Positions 51,800-63,085 of a DNA stretch of 64,000 bases are shown piece by piece. The position numbers and the translations under genes are program-made. A model generated the notes under the pieces. That model had not been told where the DNA came from. It did not search any database and saw only the letters and a list, made by a program, of their open reading frames with translations. Numbering within the stretch: position 1 is the first letter of the stretch; every line of letters begins with the position of its first letter. The stretch comes from Pisaster brevispinus (Eukaryota > Echinodermata > Asteroidea > Forcipulatida > Asteriidae), in contig JAMKCF010000129.1 of NCBI GenBank assembly GCA_023634235.1, positions 62,001 through 126,000 on the forward strand. Direction: 5' to 3'.

Positions 51800-51805
51800 A
51801 ATAAA
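51800..51805 (+). other. AATAAA hexamer in the shared region
   Basis: GGCCCAAAATAAAAGTGCGG in nearly every A and B unit contains the canonical vertebrate polyadenylation hexamer on the plus strand. C units lack it because of their deletion. If the array is transcribed, this could cut transcripts to monomer or dimer length, but the composition is A-rich and the match may be chance. Confidence 0.3.
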
Positions 51806-51907
51806 AGTGCGGTGAATTTGACAATAACTCCCGATCTAGGAGGGCTAGAGGGATGATTTTTTGGCCTGACTCTGCCTTAGGTATCCCTGCATCCGAAAAT
51901 TAGACTT

Positions 51908-51924
51908 TTACGGCCGTTGCGGGC
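51908..51924 (+). other. CENP-B-box-like 17-mer
   Basis: TTACGGCCGTTGCGGGC matches seven of the nine essential positions of the mammalian CENP-B box (NTTCGNNNNANNCGGGN). The two mismatches are A for T at position 3 and T for A at position 10. It occurs in almost every unit of both types, for example also at 316-332 and 52321-52337. About one match this good is expected by chance in a 430-bp unit read on both strands, so the evidence is weak. Confidence 0.25.
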
Positions 51925-51951
51925 AGGCTTCACACCGGAAAAGACCAGCAA

Positions 51952-51975
51952 GCGGGGACACTCCGAAAGCCCCGC
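51952..51975 (+). other. GC-rich hairpin typical of B right halves
   Basis: GCGGGG pairs with CCCCGC around a 12-nt loop, giving a six-pair stem. Units with the A-type right half read CCCCCC and lose two pairs. The D units have a loop one base shorter (CGCTCCG) but keep the stem. It may be structural coincidence in a CG-rich segment. Confidence 0.5.
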
Positions 51976-52022
51976 AAAACATCAACGTGATTTTGCTGTA
52001 AAAAGACACAAATACAAAATAA

Positions 52023-52435
52023 GGAGGGTCACATCACCCCAAGGGCAATATCGAATCTGCACAATTTTAGTACTACTGTAAAGCCCGTTTCAAGGGCTCC
52101 CTCTCCCGTGAGTTTGGGGTCGCTGACGATTCTGTAGGCGAGGCGAGCGGCCTGGATGTTAGGCCCACCCCTTAGAGAAATAGGAAAACAAAAACCAGGG
52201 GTAATGGCCCAAAATAAAAGTGCGGTGATTTTGGGAATAAGTCCCGATCTAGGAGGGCTAGAGAGATGATTTTTTTACCTGACTCTGCCTTAGGTATCCC
52301 TGCATCCGAAAATTAGACTTTTACGGCCGTTGCGGGCAGGCTTCACACCGGAAAAGACCAGCAAACGGGGACACTCCGAAAGCCCCCCAAAACATCAACT
52401 TGATTTTGCTGTAAAAAGACACAAATACAAAATAA
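52023..52435 (+). repeat. Reference type A monomer
   Basis: This A unit is chosen as an example because both halves are A type: CCCACCCCTTAGAGAAATAGG, AACAAAAACCAGGGGTAATGG, AAGTCCC, GAGAGATG, TTTTTTTACC, GCCCCCCAAAAC and AACTTG. It lacks the long poly(A) and the 20-bp B segment. The GCGGGG/CCCCGC hairpin seen in B is weakened here because the right arm reads CCCCCC and the left arm ACGGGG. Confidence 0.93.
52279..52408 (-). other. Exon-like interval bounded by splice-like signals
   Basis: On the minus strand a pyrimidine-rich run ends in TTTTTACAG (AG at 52410-52409), like a 3' splice site. It is followed 130 nt later by GTCAG then GTAAAA, like a 5' splice site. The donor exists only in units with the A-type TTTTACCTGAC; B has TTTTTTGGCCTGAC, which turns GT into GC. 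The 130-nt interval has stops in all frames in the consensus, so a coding exon is unlikely. No transcription evidence is available from sequence. Confidence 0.2.
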
Positions 52436-55400
52436 GGAGGGTCACATCACCCCCAGGGCAATATCGAATCTGCACAATTTTAGTACCACTGTAAAGCCCG
52501 TTTCAAGGGCTCCCTCTCCCGTGAGTTTGGGGTCGCTGACGATTCTGTAGGCGAGGCGAGCGGCCTGGATGTTAGGCCTACCCCTAAGAAAAATTGAAAA
52601 AAAAAAAACCAAAAAAAAAAACCCAGAAGCAAGGTCGTGCCGGCAGGGGTCATGGCCCAAAATAAAAGTGCGGTGAATTTGGGAATAACTCCCGATCTAG
52701 GAGGGCTAGAGGGATGATTTTTTGGCCTGACTCTGCCTTAGGTATCCCTGCATCCGAAAATTAGACTTTTACGGCCGTTGCGGGCAGGCTTCACACCGGA
52801 AAAGACCAGCAAGCGGGGACACTCCGAAAGCCCCGCAAAACATCAACGTGATTTTGCTGTAAAAAGACACAAATACAAAATAAGGAGGGTCACATCACCC
52901 CCAGGGCAATATTGAATCTGCACAATTTTAGTACCACTGTAAAGCCCGTTTCAAGGGCTCCCTCTCCCGTGAGTTTGGGGTTGCTGACGATTCTGTAGGC
53001 GAGGCGAGCGGCCTGGATGTTAGGCCCACCCCTTAGAGAAATAGGAAAACAAAAACCAGGGGTAATGGCCCAAAATAAAAGTGCGGTGATTTTGGGAATA
53101 AGTCCCGATCTAGGAGGGCTAGAGAGATGATTTTTGTACCTGACTCTGCCTTAGGTATCCCTGCATCCGAAAATTAGACTTTTACGGCCGTTGCGGGCAG
53201 GCTTCACACCGGAAAAGACCAGCAAGCGGGGACACTCCGAAAGCCCCGCAAAACATCAACTTGATTTTGCTGTAAAAAGACACAAATACAAAATAAGGAG
53301 GGTCACATCACCCCCAGGGCAATATCGAATCTGCACAATTTTAGTACCACTGTAAAGCCCGTATCAAGGGCTCCCTCTCCCGTGAGTTTGGGGTCGCTGA
53401 CGATTCTGTAGGCGAGGCGAGCGGCCTGGATGTTAGGCCCACCCCTTAGAGAAATAGGAAAACAAAAACCAGGGGTAATGGCCCAAAATAAAAGTGCGGT
53501 GATTTTGGGAATAAGTCCCGATCTAGGAGGGCTAGAGAGATGATTTTTTTACCTGACTCTGCCTTAGGTATCCCTGCATCCGAAAATTAGACTTTTACGG
53601 CCGTTGCGGGCAGGCTTCACACCGGAAAAGACCAGCAAGCGGGGACACTCCGAAAGCCCCGCAAAACATCAACTTGATTTTGCTGTAAAAAGACACAAAT
53701 ACAAAATAAGGAGGGTCACATCACCCCCAGGGCAATATCGAATCTGCACAATTTTAGTACCACTGTAAAGCCCGTTTAAAGGGCTCCCTCTCCCGTGAGT
53801 TTGGGGTTGCTGACGATTCTGTAGGCGAGGCGAGCGGCCTGGATGTTAGGCCCACCCCTAAGAAAAATTGAAAAAAAAACAAAAAAAAAACAAAACCCAG
53901 AAGCAAGGTCGTGCCGGCAGGGGTCATGGCCCAAAATAAAAGTGCGGTGAATTTGGGAATAACTCCCGATCTAGGAGGGCTAGATGGATGATTTTTTGGC
54001 CTGACTCTGCCTTAGGTATCCCTGCATCCGAAAATTAGACTTTTACGGCCGTTGCGGGCAGGCTTCACACCGGAAAAGACCAGCAAGCGGGGACACTCCG
54101 AAAGCCCCGCAAAACATCAACTTGATTTTGCTGTAAAAAGACACAAATACAAAATAAGGAGGGTCACATCACCCCCAGGGCAATATCGAATCTGCACAAT
54201 TTTAGTACCACTGTAAAGCCCGTTAAAAGGGCTCCCTCTCCCGTGAGTTTGGGGTTGCTGACGATTCTGTAGGCGAGGCGAGCGGCCTGGATGTTAGGCC
54301 TACCCCTAAGAAAAATTGAAAAAAAAACAAAACAAAAAAAAAACCCAGAAGCAAGGTCGTGCCGGCAGGGGTCATGGCCCAAAATAAAAGTGCGGTGAAT
54401 TTGGGAATAACTCCCGATCTAGGAGGGCTAGAGGGATGATTTTTTGGCCTGACTCTGCCTTAGGTATCCCTGCATCCGAAAATTAGACTTTTACGGCCGT
54501 TGCGGGCAGGCTTCACACCGGAAAAGACCAGCAAGCGGGGACATTCCGAAAGCCCCGCAAAACATCAACGTGATTTTGCTGTAAAAAGAAACAAATACAA
54601 AATAAGGAGGGTCACATCACCCCCAGGGCAAAATCGAATCTGCACAATTTTAGTACCACTGTAAAGCCCGTTTTAAGGGCTCCCTCTCCCGTGAGTTTGG
54701 GGTTGCTGACGATTCTGTAGGCGAGGCGAGCGGCCTGGATGTTAGGCCCACCCCTTAGAGAAATAGGAAAACAAAAAACAGGGGTAATGGCCCAAAATAA
54801 AAGTGCGGTGCTTTTGGGAATAAGTCCCGATCTAGGAGGACTAGAGAGATGATTTTTTTACCTGACTCTGCCTTAGGTATCCCTGCATCCAAAAATTAGA
54901 CTTTTACGGCCGTTGCGGGCAGGCTTCACACCGGAAAAGACCAGCAAGCGGGGACACTCCGAAAGCCCCCCAAAACATCAACTTGATTTTGCTGTAAAAA
55001 GACACAAATACAAAATAAGGAGGGTCACATCACCCCCAGGGCAATATCGAATCTGCACAATTTTAGTACCACTGTAAAGCCCGTTTCGAGGGCTCCCTCT
55101 CCCGTGAGTTTGGGGTTGCTGACGATTCTGTAGGCGAGGCGAGCGGCCTGGATGTTAGGCCTACCCTTAAGAAAAATTAATAAAAAAACAAAAAAAAAAA
55201 AACCCCAGAAGCAAGGTCGTGCCGGCAGGGGTCATGGCCCAAAATAAAAGTGCGGTGAATTTGGGAATAACTCCCGATCTAGGAGGGCTAGAGGGATGAT
55301 TTTTTGGCCTGACTCTGCCTTAGGTATCCCTGCATCCGAAAATTAGACTTTTACGGCCGTTGCGGGCAGGCTTCACACCGGAAAAGACCAGCAAGCGGGG

Positions 55401-58400
55401 ACACTCCGAAAGCCCCGCGAAACATCAACGTGATTTTGCTGTAAAAAGACACAAATACAAAATAAGGAGGGTCACATCACCTCCAGGGCAATATCGAATC
55501 TGCACAATTTTAGTACCACTGTAAAGCCCGTTTCTAAGGCTCCTCCTCCCGTGAGTTTGGGGTCGCTGACAATTCTGTAGGCGAGGCGAGCGGCCTGGAT
55601 GTTAGGCCCACCCCTAAGAGAAATAGGAAAACAAAAACCAGGGGTAATGGCCCAAAATAAAACTGCGGTGAATTTGGGAATAACTCCCGATCTAGGAGGG
55701 CTAGAGGGATGATTTTTTGGCCTGACTCTGCCTTAGGTATCCCTGCATCCGAAAATTAGACTTTTACGGCCGTTGCGGGCAGGCTTCACACCGGAAAAGA
55801 CCAGCAAGCGGGGACACTCCGAAAGCCCCGCAAAACATCAACGTGATTTTGCTGTAAAAAGACACAAATACAAAATAAGGAGGGTCACATCACCCCCAGG
55901 GCAATATCGAATCTGCACAATTTTAGTACCACTGTAAAGCCCGTTTCAAGGGCTCCCTCTCCCGTGATTTTGGGGTCGCTGACGATTCTGTAGGCGAGGC
56001 GAGCGGCCTGGATGTTAGGCCCACCCCTTAGAGAAATAGGAAAACAAAAACCAGGGGTAATGGCCCAAAATAAAACTGCGGTGAATTTGGGAATAACTCC
56101 CGATCTAGGAAGGCTAGAGGGATGATTTTTTAGCCTGACTCTGCCTTAGGTATCCCTGCATCCGAAAATTAGACTTTTACGGCCGTTGCGGGCAGGCTTC
56201 ACACCGGAAAAGACCAGCAAGCGGGGACACTCCGAAAGCCCCGCAAAACATCAACGTGATTTTGCTGTAAAAAGACACAAATACAAAATAAGGAGGGTCA
56301 CATCACCCCCAGGGCAATATCGAATCTGCACAATTTTAGTACCACTGTAAAGCCCGTTTCAAGGGCTCCCTCTCCCGTGATTTTGGGGTCGCTGACGATT
56401 CTGTAGGCGAGGCGAGCGGCCTGGATGTTAGGCCCACCCCTTAGAGAAATAGGAAAACAAAAACCAGGGGTAATGGCCCAAAATAAAAGTGCGGTGATTT
56501 TGGGAATAAGTCCCGATGTAGGAGGGCTAGAGAGATGATTTTTTTACCTGACTCTGCCTTAGGTATCCCTGCATCCGAAAATTAGACTTTTACGGCCGTT
56601 GCGGGCAGGCTTCACACCGGAAAAGACCAGCAAGCGGGGACACTCCGAAAGCCCCCCAAAACATCAACTTGATTTTGCTGTAAAAAAACACAAATACAAA
56701 ATAAGGAGGGTCACATCACCCCCAGGGCAATATCGAATCTGCACAATTTTAGTACCACTGTAAAGCCCGTTTCAAGGGCTCCCTCTCCCGTGAGTTTGGG
56801 ATCGCTGACGATTCTGTAGGCGAGGCGAGCGGCCTGGATGTTAGGCCTACCCCTAAGAAAAATTGAAAAAAAAAAAAAAAAAAAAAACCCAGAAGCAAGG
56901 TCGTGCCGGCAGGGGTCATGGCCCAAAATAAAAGTGCGGTGAATTTGGGAATAACTCCCGATCTAGGAGGGCTAGAGGGATGATTTTTTGGCCTGACTCT
57001 GCCTTAGGTATCCCTGCATCCGAAAATTAGACTTTTACGGCCGTTGCGGGCAGGCTTCACACCGGAAAAGACCAGCAAGCGGGGACACTCCGAAAGCCCC
57101 CCAAAACATCAACTTGATTTTGCTGTAAAAAGACACAAATACAAAATAAGGAGGGTCACATCACCCCCAGGGCAATATCGAATCTGCACAATTTTAGTAC
57201 CACTGTAAAGCCCGTTTCAAGGGCTCCCTCTCCCGTGAGTTTGGGGTCGCTGACGATTCTGTAGACGAGGCGAGCGGCCTGGATGTTAGGCCCACCCCTT
57301 AGAGAAATAGGAAAACAAAAACCAGGGGTAATGGCCCAAAATAAAAGTGCGGTGATTTTGGAAATAAGTCCCGATCTAGGAGGGCTAGAGAGATGATTTT
57401 TTTACCTGACTCTGCCTGAGGTATCCCTGCATCCGAAAATTAGACTTTTACGACCGTTGCGGGCAGGCATCACACCGGAAAAGACCAGCAAGCGGGGACA
57501 CTCCGAAAGCCCCCCAAAACATCAACTTGATTTTGCTGTAAAAAGACACAAATACAAAATAAGGAGGGTCACATCACCCCCAGGGCAATATCGAATCTGC
57601 ACAATTTTAGTACCACTGTAAAGCCCGTTTCAAGGGCTCCCTCTCCCGTGAGTTTGGGGTCGCTGACGATTCTGTAGGCGAGACGAGCGGCCTGGATGTT
57701 AGGCCTACCCCTAATAAAAATTGAAAAAAAAAAAAAAAAAAAAAACCCAGAAGCAAGGTCGTGCCGGCAGGGGTCATGGCCCAAAATAAAAGTGCGGTGA
57801 ATTTGGGAATAACTCCCGATCTAGGAGGGCTAGAGGGATGATTTTTTTGCCTGACTCTGCCTTAGGTATCCCTGCATCCGAAAATTAGACTTTTACGGCC
57901 GTTGCGGGCAGGCTTCACACCTGAAAAGACCAGCAAGCGGGGACACTCCGAAAGCCCCGCAAAACATCAACGTGATTTTGCTGTAAAAAGACACAAATAC
58001 AAAATAAGGAGGGTCACATCACCCCCAGGGCAATATCAAATCTGCACAATTTTAGTACCACTGTAAAGCCCGTTTCAAGGGCTCCCTCTCCCGTGAGTTT
58101 GGGGTCGCTGACGATTCTGTAGGCGAGGCGAGCGGCCTGGATGTTAGGCCCACCCCTTAGAGAAATAGGAAAACAAAAACCAGGGGTAATGGCCCAAAAT
58201 AAAAGTGCGGTGATTTTGGGAATAAGTCCCGATCTAGGAGGGCTAGAGAGATGATTTTTTTACCTGACTCTGCCTTAGGTATCCCTGCATCCGAAAATTA
58301 GACTTTTACGACCGTTGCGGGCAGGCTTCACACCGGAAAAGACCAGCAAGCGGGGACACTCCGAACGCCCCCCAAAACATCAACTTGATTTTGCTGTAAA

Positions 58401-60138
58401 AAGACACAAATACAAAATAAGGAGGGTCACATCACCCCCAGGGCAATATCGAATCTGCACAATTTAAATACCACTGTAAAGCCCGTTTCAAGGGCTCCCT
58501 CTCCCGTGAGTTTGGAGTTGCTGACGATTCTGTAGGCGAGGCGAGCGGCCTGGATGTTAGGCCCACCCCTAAGAAAAATTGAAAAAAAAAAAAAAAAAAA
58601 AAAAAAAAACAGAAGCAAGGTCGTGCCGGCAGGGGTCATGGCCCAAAATAAAAGTGCGGTGAATTTGGGAATAACTCCCGATCTAGGAGGGCTAGAGGGA
58701 TGATTTTTTGGCCTGACTCTGCCTTAGGTATCCCTGCATCCGAAAATTAGACTTTTACGGCCGTTGCGGGCAGGCTTCACACCAGAAAAGACCAGCAAGC
58801 GGGGACACTCCGAAAGCCCCGCAAAACATCAACGTGATTTTGCTGTAAAAAGACACAAATACAAAATAAGGAGGGTCACATCACCCCCAGGGCAATATCG
58901 AATCTGCACAATTTTAGTACCACTGTAAAGCCCGTTTCAAGGGCTCCCTCTCCCGTGAGTTTGGGGTCGCTGACGATTCTGTAGACGAGGCGAGCGGTCT
59001 GGATGTTAGGCCCACCCCTTAGAGAAATAGGAAAACAAAAACCAGGGGTAATGGCCCAAAATAAAAGTGCGGTGATTTTGGGAATAAGTCCCGATCTAGG
59101 AGGGCTAGAGAGATGATTTTTTTACCTGACTCTGCCTTAGGTATCCCTGCATCCGAAAATTAGACTTTTACGGCCGTTGCGGGCAGGCTTCACACCGGAA
59201 AAGACCAGCAAGCGGGGACACTCCGAAAGCCCCCCAAAACATCAACTTGATTTTGCTGTAAAAAGACACAAATACAAAATAAGGAGGGTCACATCACCCC
59301 CAGGGCAATATCGAATCTGCACAATTTTAGTACCACTGTAAAGCCCGTTTCAAGGGCTCCCTCTCCCGTGAGTTTGGACTTGCTGACGATTCTGTAGGCG
59401 AGGCGAGCGGCCTGGATGTTAGGCCCTCCCATTAGAGAAATAGGAAAACAAAAACCAGGGGTAATGGCCCAAAATAAAAGTGCGGTGATTTTGGGAATAA
59501 GTCCCGATCTAGGAGGGCTAGAGAGATGATTTTTTTAACTGACTCTGCCTTAGGTATCCCTGCATCCGAAAATTAGACTTTTACGGCCGTTGCGGGCAGG
59601 CTTCACACCGGAAAAGACCAGCAAGCGGGGACACTCAGAAAGCCCCCAAAAACATCAACTTGATTTTGCTGTAAAAAGACACAAATACAAAATAAGGAGG
59701 GTCACATCACCCCCAGGGCAATATTGAATCTGCACAATTTTAGTACCACTGTAAAGCCCGTTTCAAGGGCTCCCTCTCCCGTGAGTTTGGGATTGCTGAC
59801 GATTCTGTAGGCGAGGCGAGCGGCCTGGATGTTAGGCCTACCCCTAAGAAAAATTGAAAAAAAAAAAAAAAAAAAAAACAGAAGCAAGGTCGTGCCGGCA
59901 GGGGTCATGGCCCAAAATAAAAGTGCGGTGAATTTGGGAATAACTCTCGATCTAGGAGGGCTAGAGGGATGATTTTTTGGCCTGACTCTGCCTTAGGTAT
60001 CCCTGCATCCGAAAATTAGACTTTTACGGCCGTTGCGGGCAGGCTTCACACCGGAAAAGACCAGCAAGCGGGGACACTCCGAAAGCCCCGCAAAACATCA
60101 ACGTGATTTTGCTGTAAAAAGACACACATACAAAATAA

Positions 60139-63085
60139 GGAGGGTCACGTCACCCCCAGGGCAATATCGAATCTGCACAATTTTAGTACCTCTGTAAAGC
60201 CCGTTTCAAGGGCTCCCTCTCCCGTGAGTTTGGGGTCGCTGACGATTCTGTAGGCGAGGCGAGCGGCCTGGATGTTAGGCCCATCCCTTCTAGGAGGGCT
60301 AGAGGGATGATTTTTTGGCCTGACTCTGCCTTAGGTATCCCTGCATCCGAAAATTAGACTTTTACGGCCGTTGCGGGCAGGCTTCACACCGGAAAAGACC
60401 AGCAAGCGGGGACACTCCGAAAGCCCCGCAAAACATCAACGTGATTTTGCTGTAAAAAGACACAAATACAAAATAAGGAGGGTCACATCACCCCCAGGGC
60501 AATATCGAATCTGCACAATTTTAGTACCACTGTAAAGCCCGTTTCAAGGGCTCCCTCTCCCGTGAGTTTGGGGTCGCTGACGATTCTGTAGGCGAGGCGA
60601 GCGGCCTGGATGTTAGGCCTACCCCTAAGAAAAATTGAAAAAAAAAAAAAAAAAAAAACCCAGAAGCAAGGTCGTGCCAGCAGGGGTCATGGCCCAAAAT
60701 AAAAGTGCGGTGAATTTGGGAATAACTCCCGATCTAGGAGGGCTAGAGGGATGATTTTTTGGCCTGACTCTGCCTTAGGTATCCCTGCATCCGAAAATTA
60801 GATTTTTACGGCCGTTGCGGGCAGGCTTCACACCGGAAAAGACCAGCAAGCGGGGACACTCCGAAAGCCCCGCAAAACATCAACGTGATTTTGCTGTAAA
60901 AAGACACAAATACAAAATAAGGAGGGTCACATCACCCCCAGGGCAATATCGAATCTGCACAATTTTAGTACCACTGTAAAACCCGTTTCAAGGGCTCCCT
61001 CTCCCGTGAGTTTGGGGTCGCTGACGATTCTGTAGGCGAGGCGAGCGGCCTGGATGTTAGGCCCACCCCTTAGAGAAATAGGAAAACAAAAACCAGGGGT
61101 AATGGCCCAAAATAAAAGTGCGTTGATTTTGGGAATAAGTCCCGATCTACGTGGGCTAGAGAGATGATTTTTTTACCTGACTCTGCCTTAGGTATCCCTG
61201 CATCCGAAAACTAGACTTTTACGGCCGTTGCGGGCAAGCTTCACACCGGAAAAGACCAGCAAGCGGGGACACTCCGAAAGCCCCCCAAAACACCAACTTG
61301 ATTTTGCTGTAAAAAGACACAAATACAAAATAAGGAGGGTCACATCACCCCCAGGGCAATATCGAATCTGCACAATTTTAGTACCACTGTAAAGCCCGTT
61401 TTAAGGGCTCCCTCTCCTGTGAGTTTGGGGTCGCTGACGATTCTGTAGGCAACGCGAGCGGCCTGGATGTTAGGCCTACCCCTAAGAAAAATTGAAAAAA
61501 AAAAAAAAAAAAAAAAAACAGAAGCAAGGTCGTGCCGGCAGGGGTCATGGCCCAAAATAAAAGTGCGGTGAATTTGGGAATAACTCCCGATCTAGGAGGG
61601 CTAGAGGGATGATTTTTTGGCCTGACTCTGCCTTAGGTATCCCTGCATCCGAAAATTAGACTTTTACGGCCGTTGCGGGCAGGCTTCACACCGGAAAAGA
61701 CCAGCAAGCGGGGACACTCCGAAAGCCCCGCAAAACATCAACGTGATTTTGCTGTAAAAAGACACAAATACAAAATAAGGAGGGTCACATCACCCCCAGG
61801 GCAATATCGAATCTGCACAATTTTAGTACCACTGTAAAGCCCGTTTCTAAGGCTCCCTCTCCCGTGAGTTTGGGGTCGCTGACGATTCTGTAGGCGAGGC
61901 GAGCGGCCTGGATGTTAGGCCCACCCCTTAGAGAAATAGGAAAACAAAAACCAGGGGTAATGGCCCAAAATAAAAGTGCGGTGAATTTGGGAATAAGTCC
62001 CGATCTAGGAGGGCTAGAGAGATGATTTTTTACCTGACTCTGCCTTAGGTATCCCTGCATCCGAAAATTAGACTTTTACGGCCGTTGCGGGCAGGCTTCA
62101 CACCGGAAAAGACCAGCAAGCGGGGACACTCCGAAAGCCCCCCAAAACATCAACTTGATTTTGCTGTAAAAAGACACAAATACAAAATGAGGAGGGTCAC
62201 ATCACCCCCTAGGGCAATATCAAATCTGCACAATTTTAGTACCACTGTAAAGCCCGTTTCAAGGGCTCCCTCTCCCGTGAGTTTGGGGTCGCTGACGATT
62301 CTGTAGGCGAGGCGAGCGGCCTGGATGTTAGGCCTACCATTAAGAAAAATTGAAAAAACAAAAACAAAAAAAAACCCAGAAGCAAGGTCGTGCCGGCAGG
62401 GGTCATGGCCCAAAATAAAAGTGCGGTGAATTTGGGAATAACTCCCGATCTAGGAGGGCTAGAGGGATGATTTTTTGGCCTGACTCTGCCTTAGGTATCC
62501 CTGCATCCGAAAATTAGACTTTTACGGCCGTTGCGGGCAGGCTTCACACCGGAAAAAACCAGCAAGCGGGGACACTCCGAAAGCCCCGCAAAACATCAAC
62601 GTGATTTTGCTGTAAAAAGACACAAATACAAAATAAGGAGGGTCACATCACCCCCAGGGCAATATCGAATCTGCACAATTTTAGTACCACTGTAAAGCCC
62701 GTTTTAAGGGCTCCCTCTCCTGTGAGTTTGGGGTCGCTGACGATTCTGTAGGCAAGGCGAGCGGCCTGGATGTTAGGCCTACCCCTAAGAAAAATTGAAA
62801 AAACAAAAAAAACAAAAACAAACCCAGAAGCAAGGTCGTGCCGGCAGGGGTCATGGCCCAAAATAAAAGTGCGGTGAATTTGGGAATAACTCCCGATCTA
62901 GGAGGGCTAGAGGGATGATTTTTTGGCCTGACTCTGCCTTAGGTATCCCTGCATCCGAAAATTAGACCCTTTACGGCCGTTGCGGGCAGGCTTCACACCG
63001 GAAAAGACCAGCAAGCGGGGACACTCCGAAAGCCCCCCAAAACATCAACTTGATTTTGCTGTAAAAAGACACAAATACAAAATAA
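60139..63085 (+). repeat. 2947-bp block, copy 1
   Basis: Starts: 60139 C, 60477 B, 60921 A, 61334 B, 61779 A, 62191 B, 62637 B. The first part returns at 63086 with an offset of 2947 bp. Shared private alleles are GTACCTCTGTAAAGC, GTGCCAGCAGGGG (which loses the GCCGGC site), ATTAGATTTTTACGG and CTGTAAAACCCG. The C unit has the same breakpoint as those at 6.2-9.7 kb but lacks their other private alleles, so the C type is older than the 1194-bp expansion. Units 61334 and 62637 share CGTTTTAAGGG and CTCTCCTGTGAG. Confidence 0.92.

Larger units (their letters stand above)
51577..52022 (+). repeat. Reference type B monomer
   Basis: This B unit is chosen as an example because its halves are both B type. 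In order it contains GGAGGGTCAC, the TCGAATC motif, two 17-nt hairpins, CCTACCCCTAAGAAAAATTG, a run of 23 A, the B-specific 20-bp segment, the AATAAA hexamer, AACTCCC, GAGGGATG, TTTTTTGGCC, the CGGCCGTTGCGGG region, a GCGGGG/CCCCGC hairpin and AACGTG. It has one private change, GACAATAACTCCC, that breaks a small GGGA/TCCC hairpin. Confidence 0.93.
49899..60138 (+). repeat. A/B array with mixed order
   Basis: Starts: 49899 A, 50311 B, 50756 A, 51164 A, 51577 B, 52023 A, 52436 B, 52884 A, 53297 A, 53710 B, 54158 B, 54606 A, 55019 B, 55466 A/B, 55879 A/B, 56292 A, 56705 B, 57150 A, 57563 B, 58008 A, 58421 B, 58870 A, 59283 A, 59696 B. The unit at 50756 is 408 bp because of a 5-bp deletion (ACTGCCCG) near 50810. 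Units 55466 and 55879 are chimeras: A middle, then B-type GAATTTGGGAATAACTCCC and GAGGGATG, with a shared AAAACTGCGG. Units 55879 and 56292 share GTGATTTTGGGG. Units 53710 and 58421 are B with an A-like CCCACCCCTAAG flank. Confidence 0.91.

Noticed and set aside
51605..52276. Pol III transcription unit (box B-like TCGAATC plus T7)
   Set aside because: Only the core of box B matches, no box A is present at a suitable distance, and the hairpin with a 7-nt loop nearby does not align with a tRNA T arm. Kept only as a low-confidence site.
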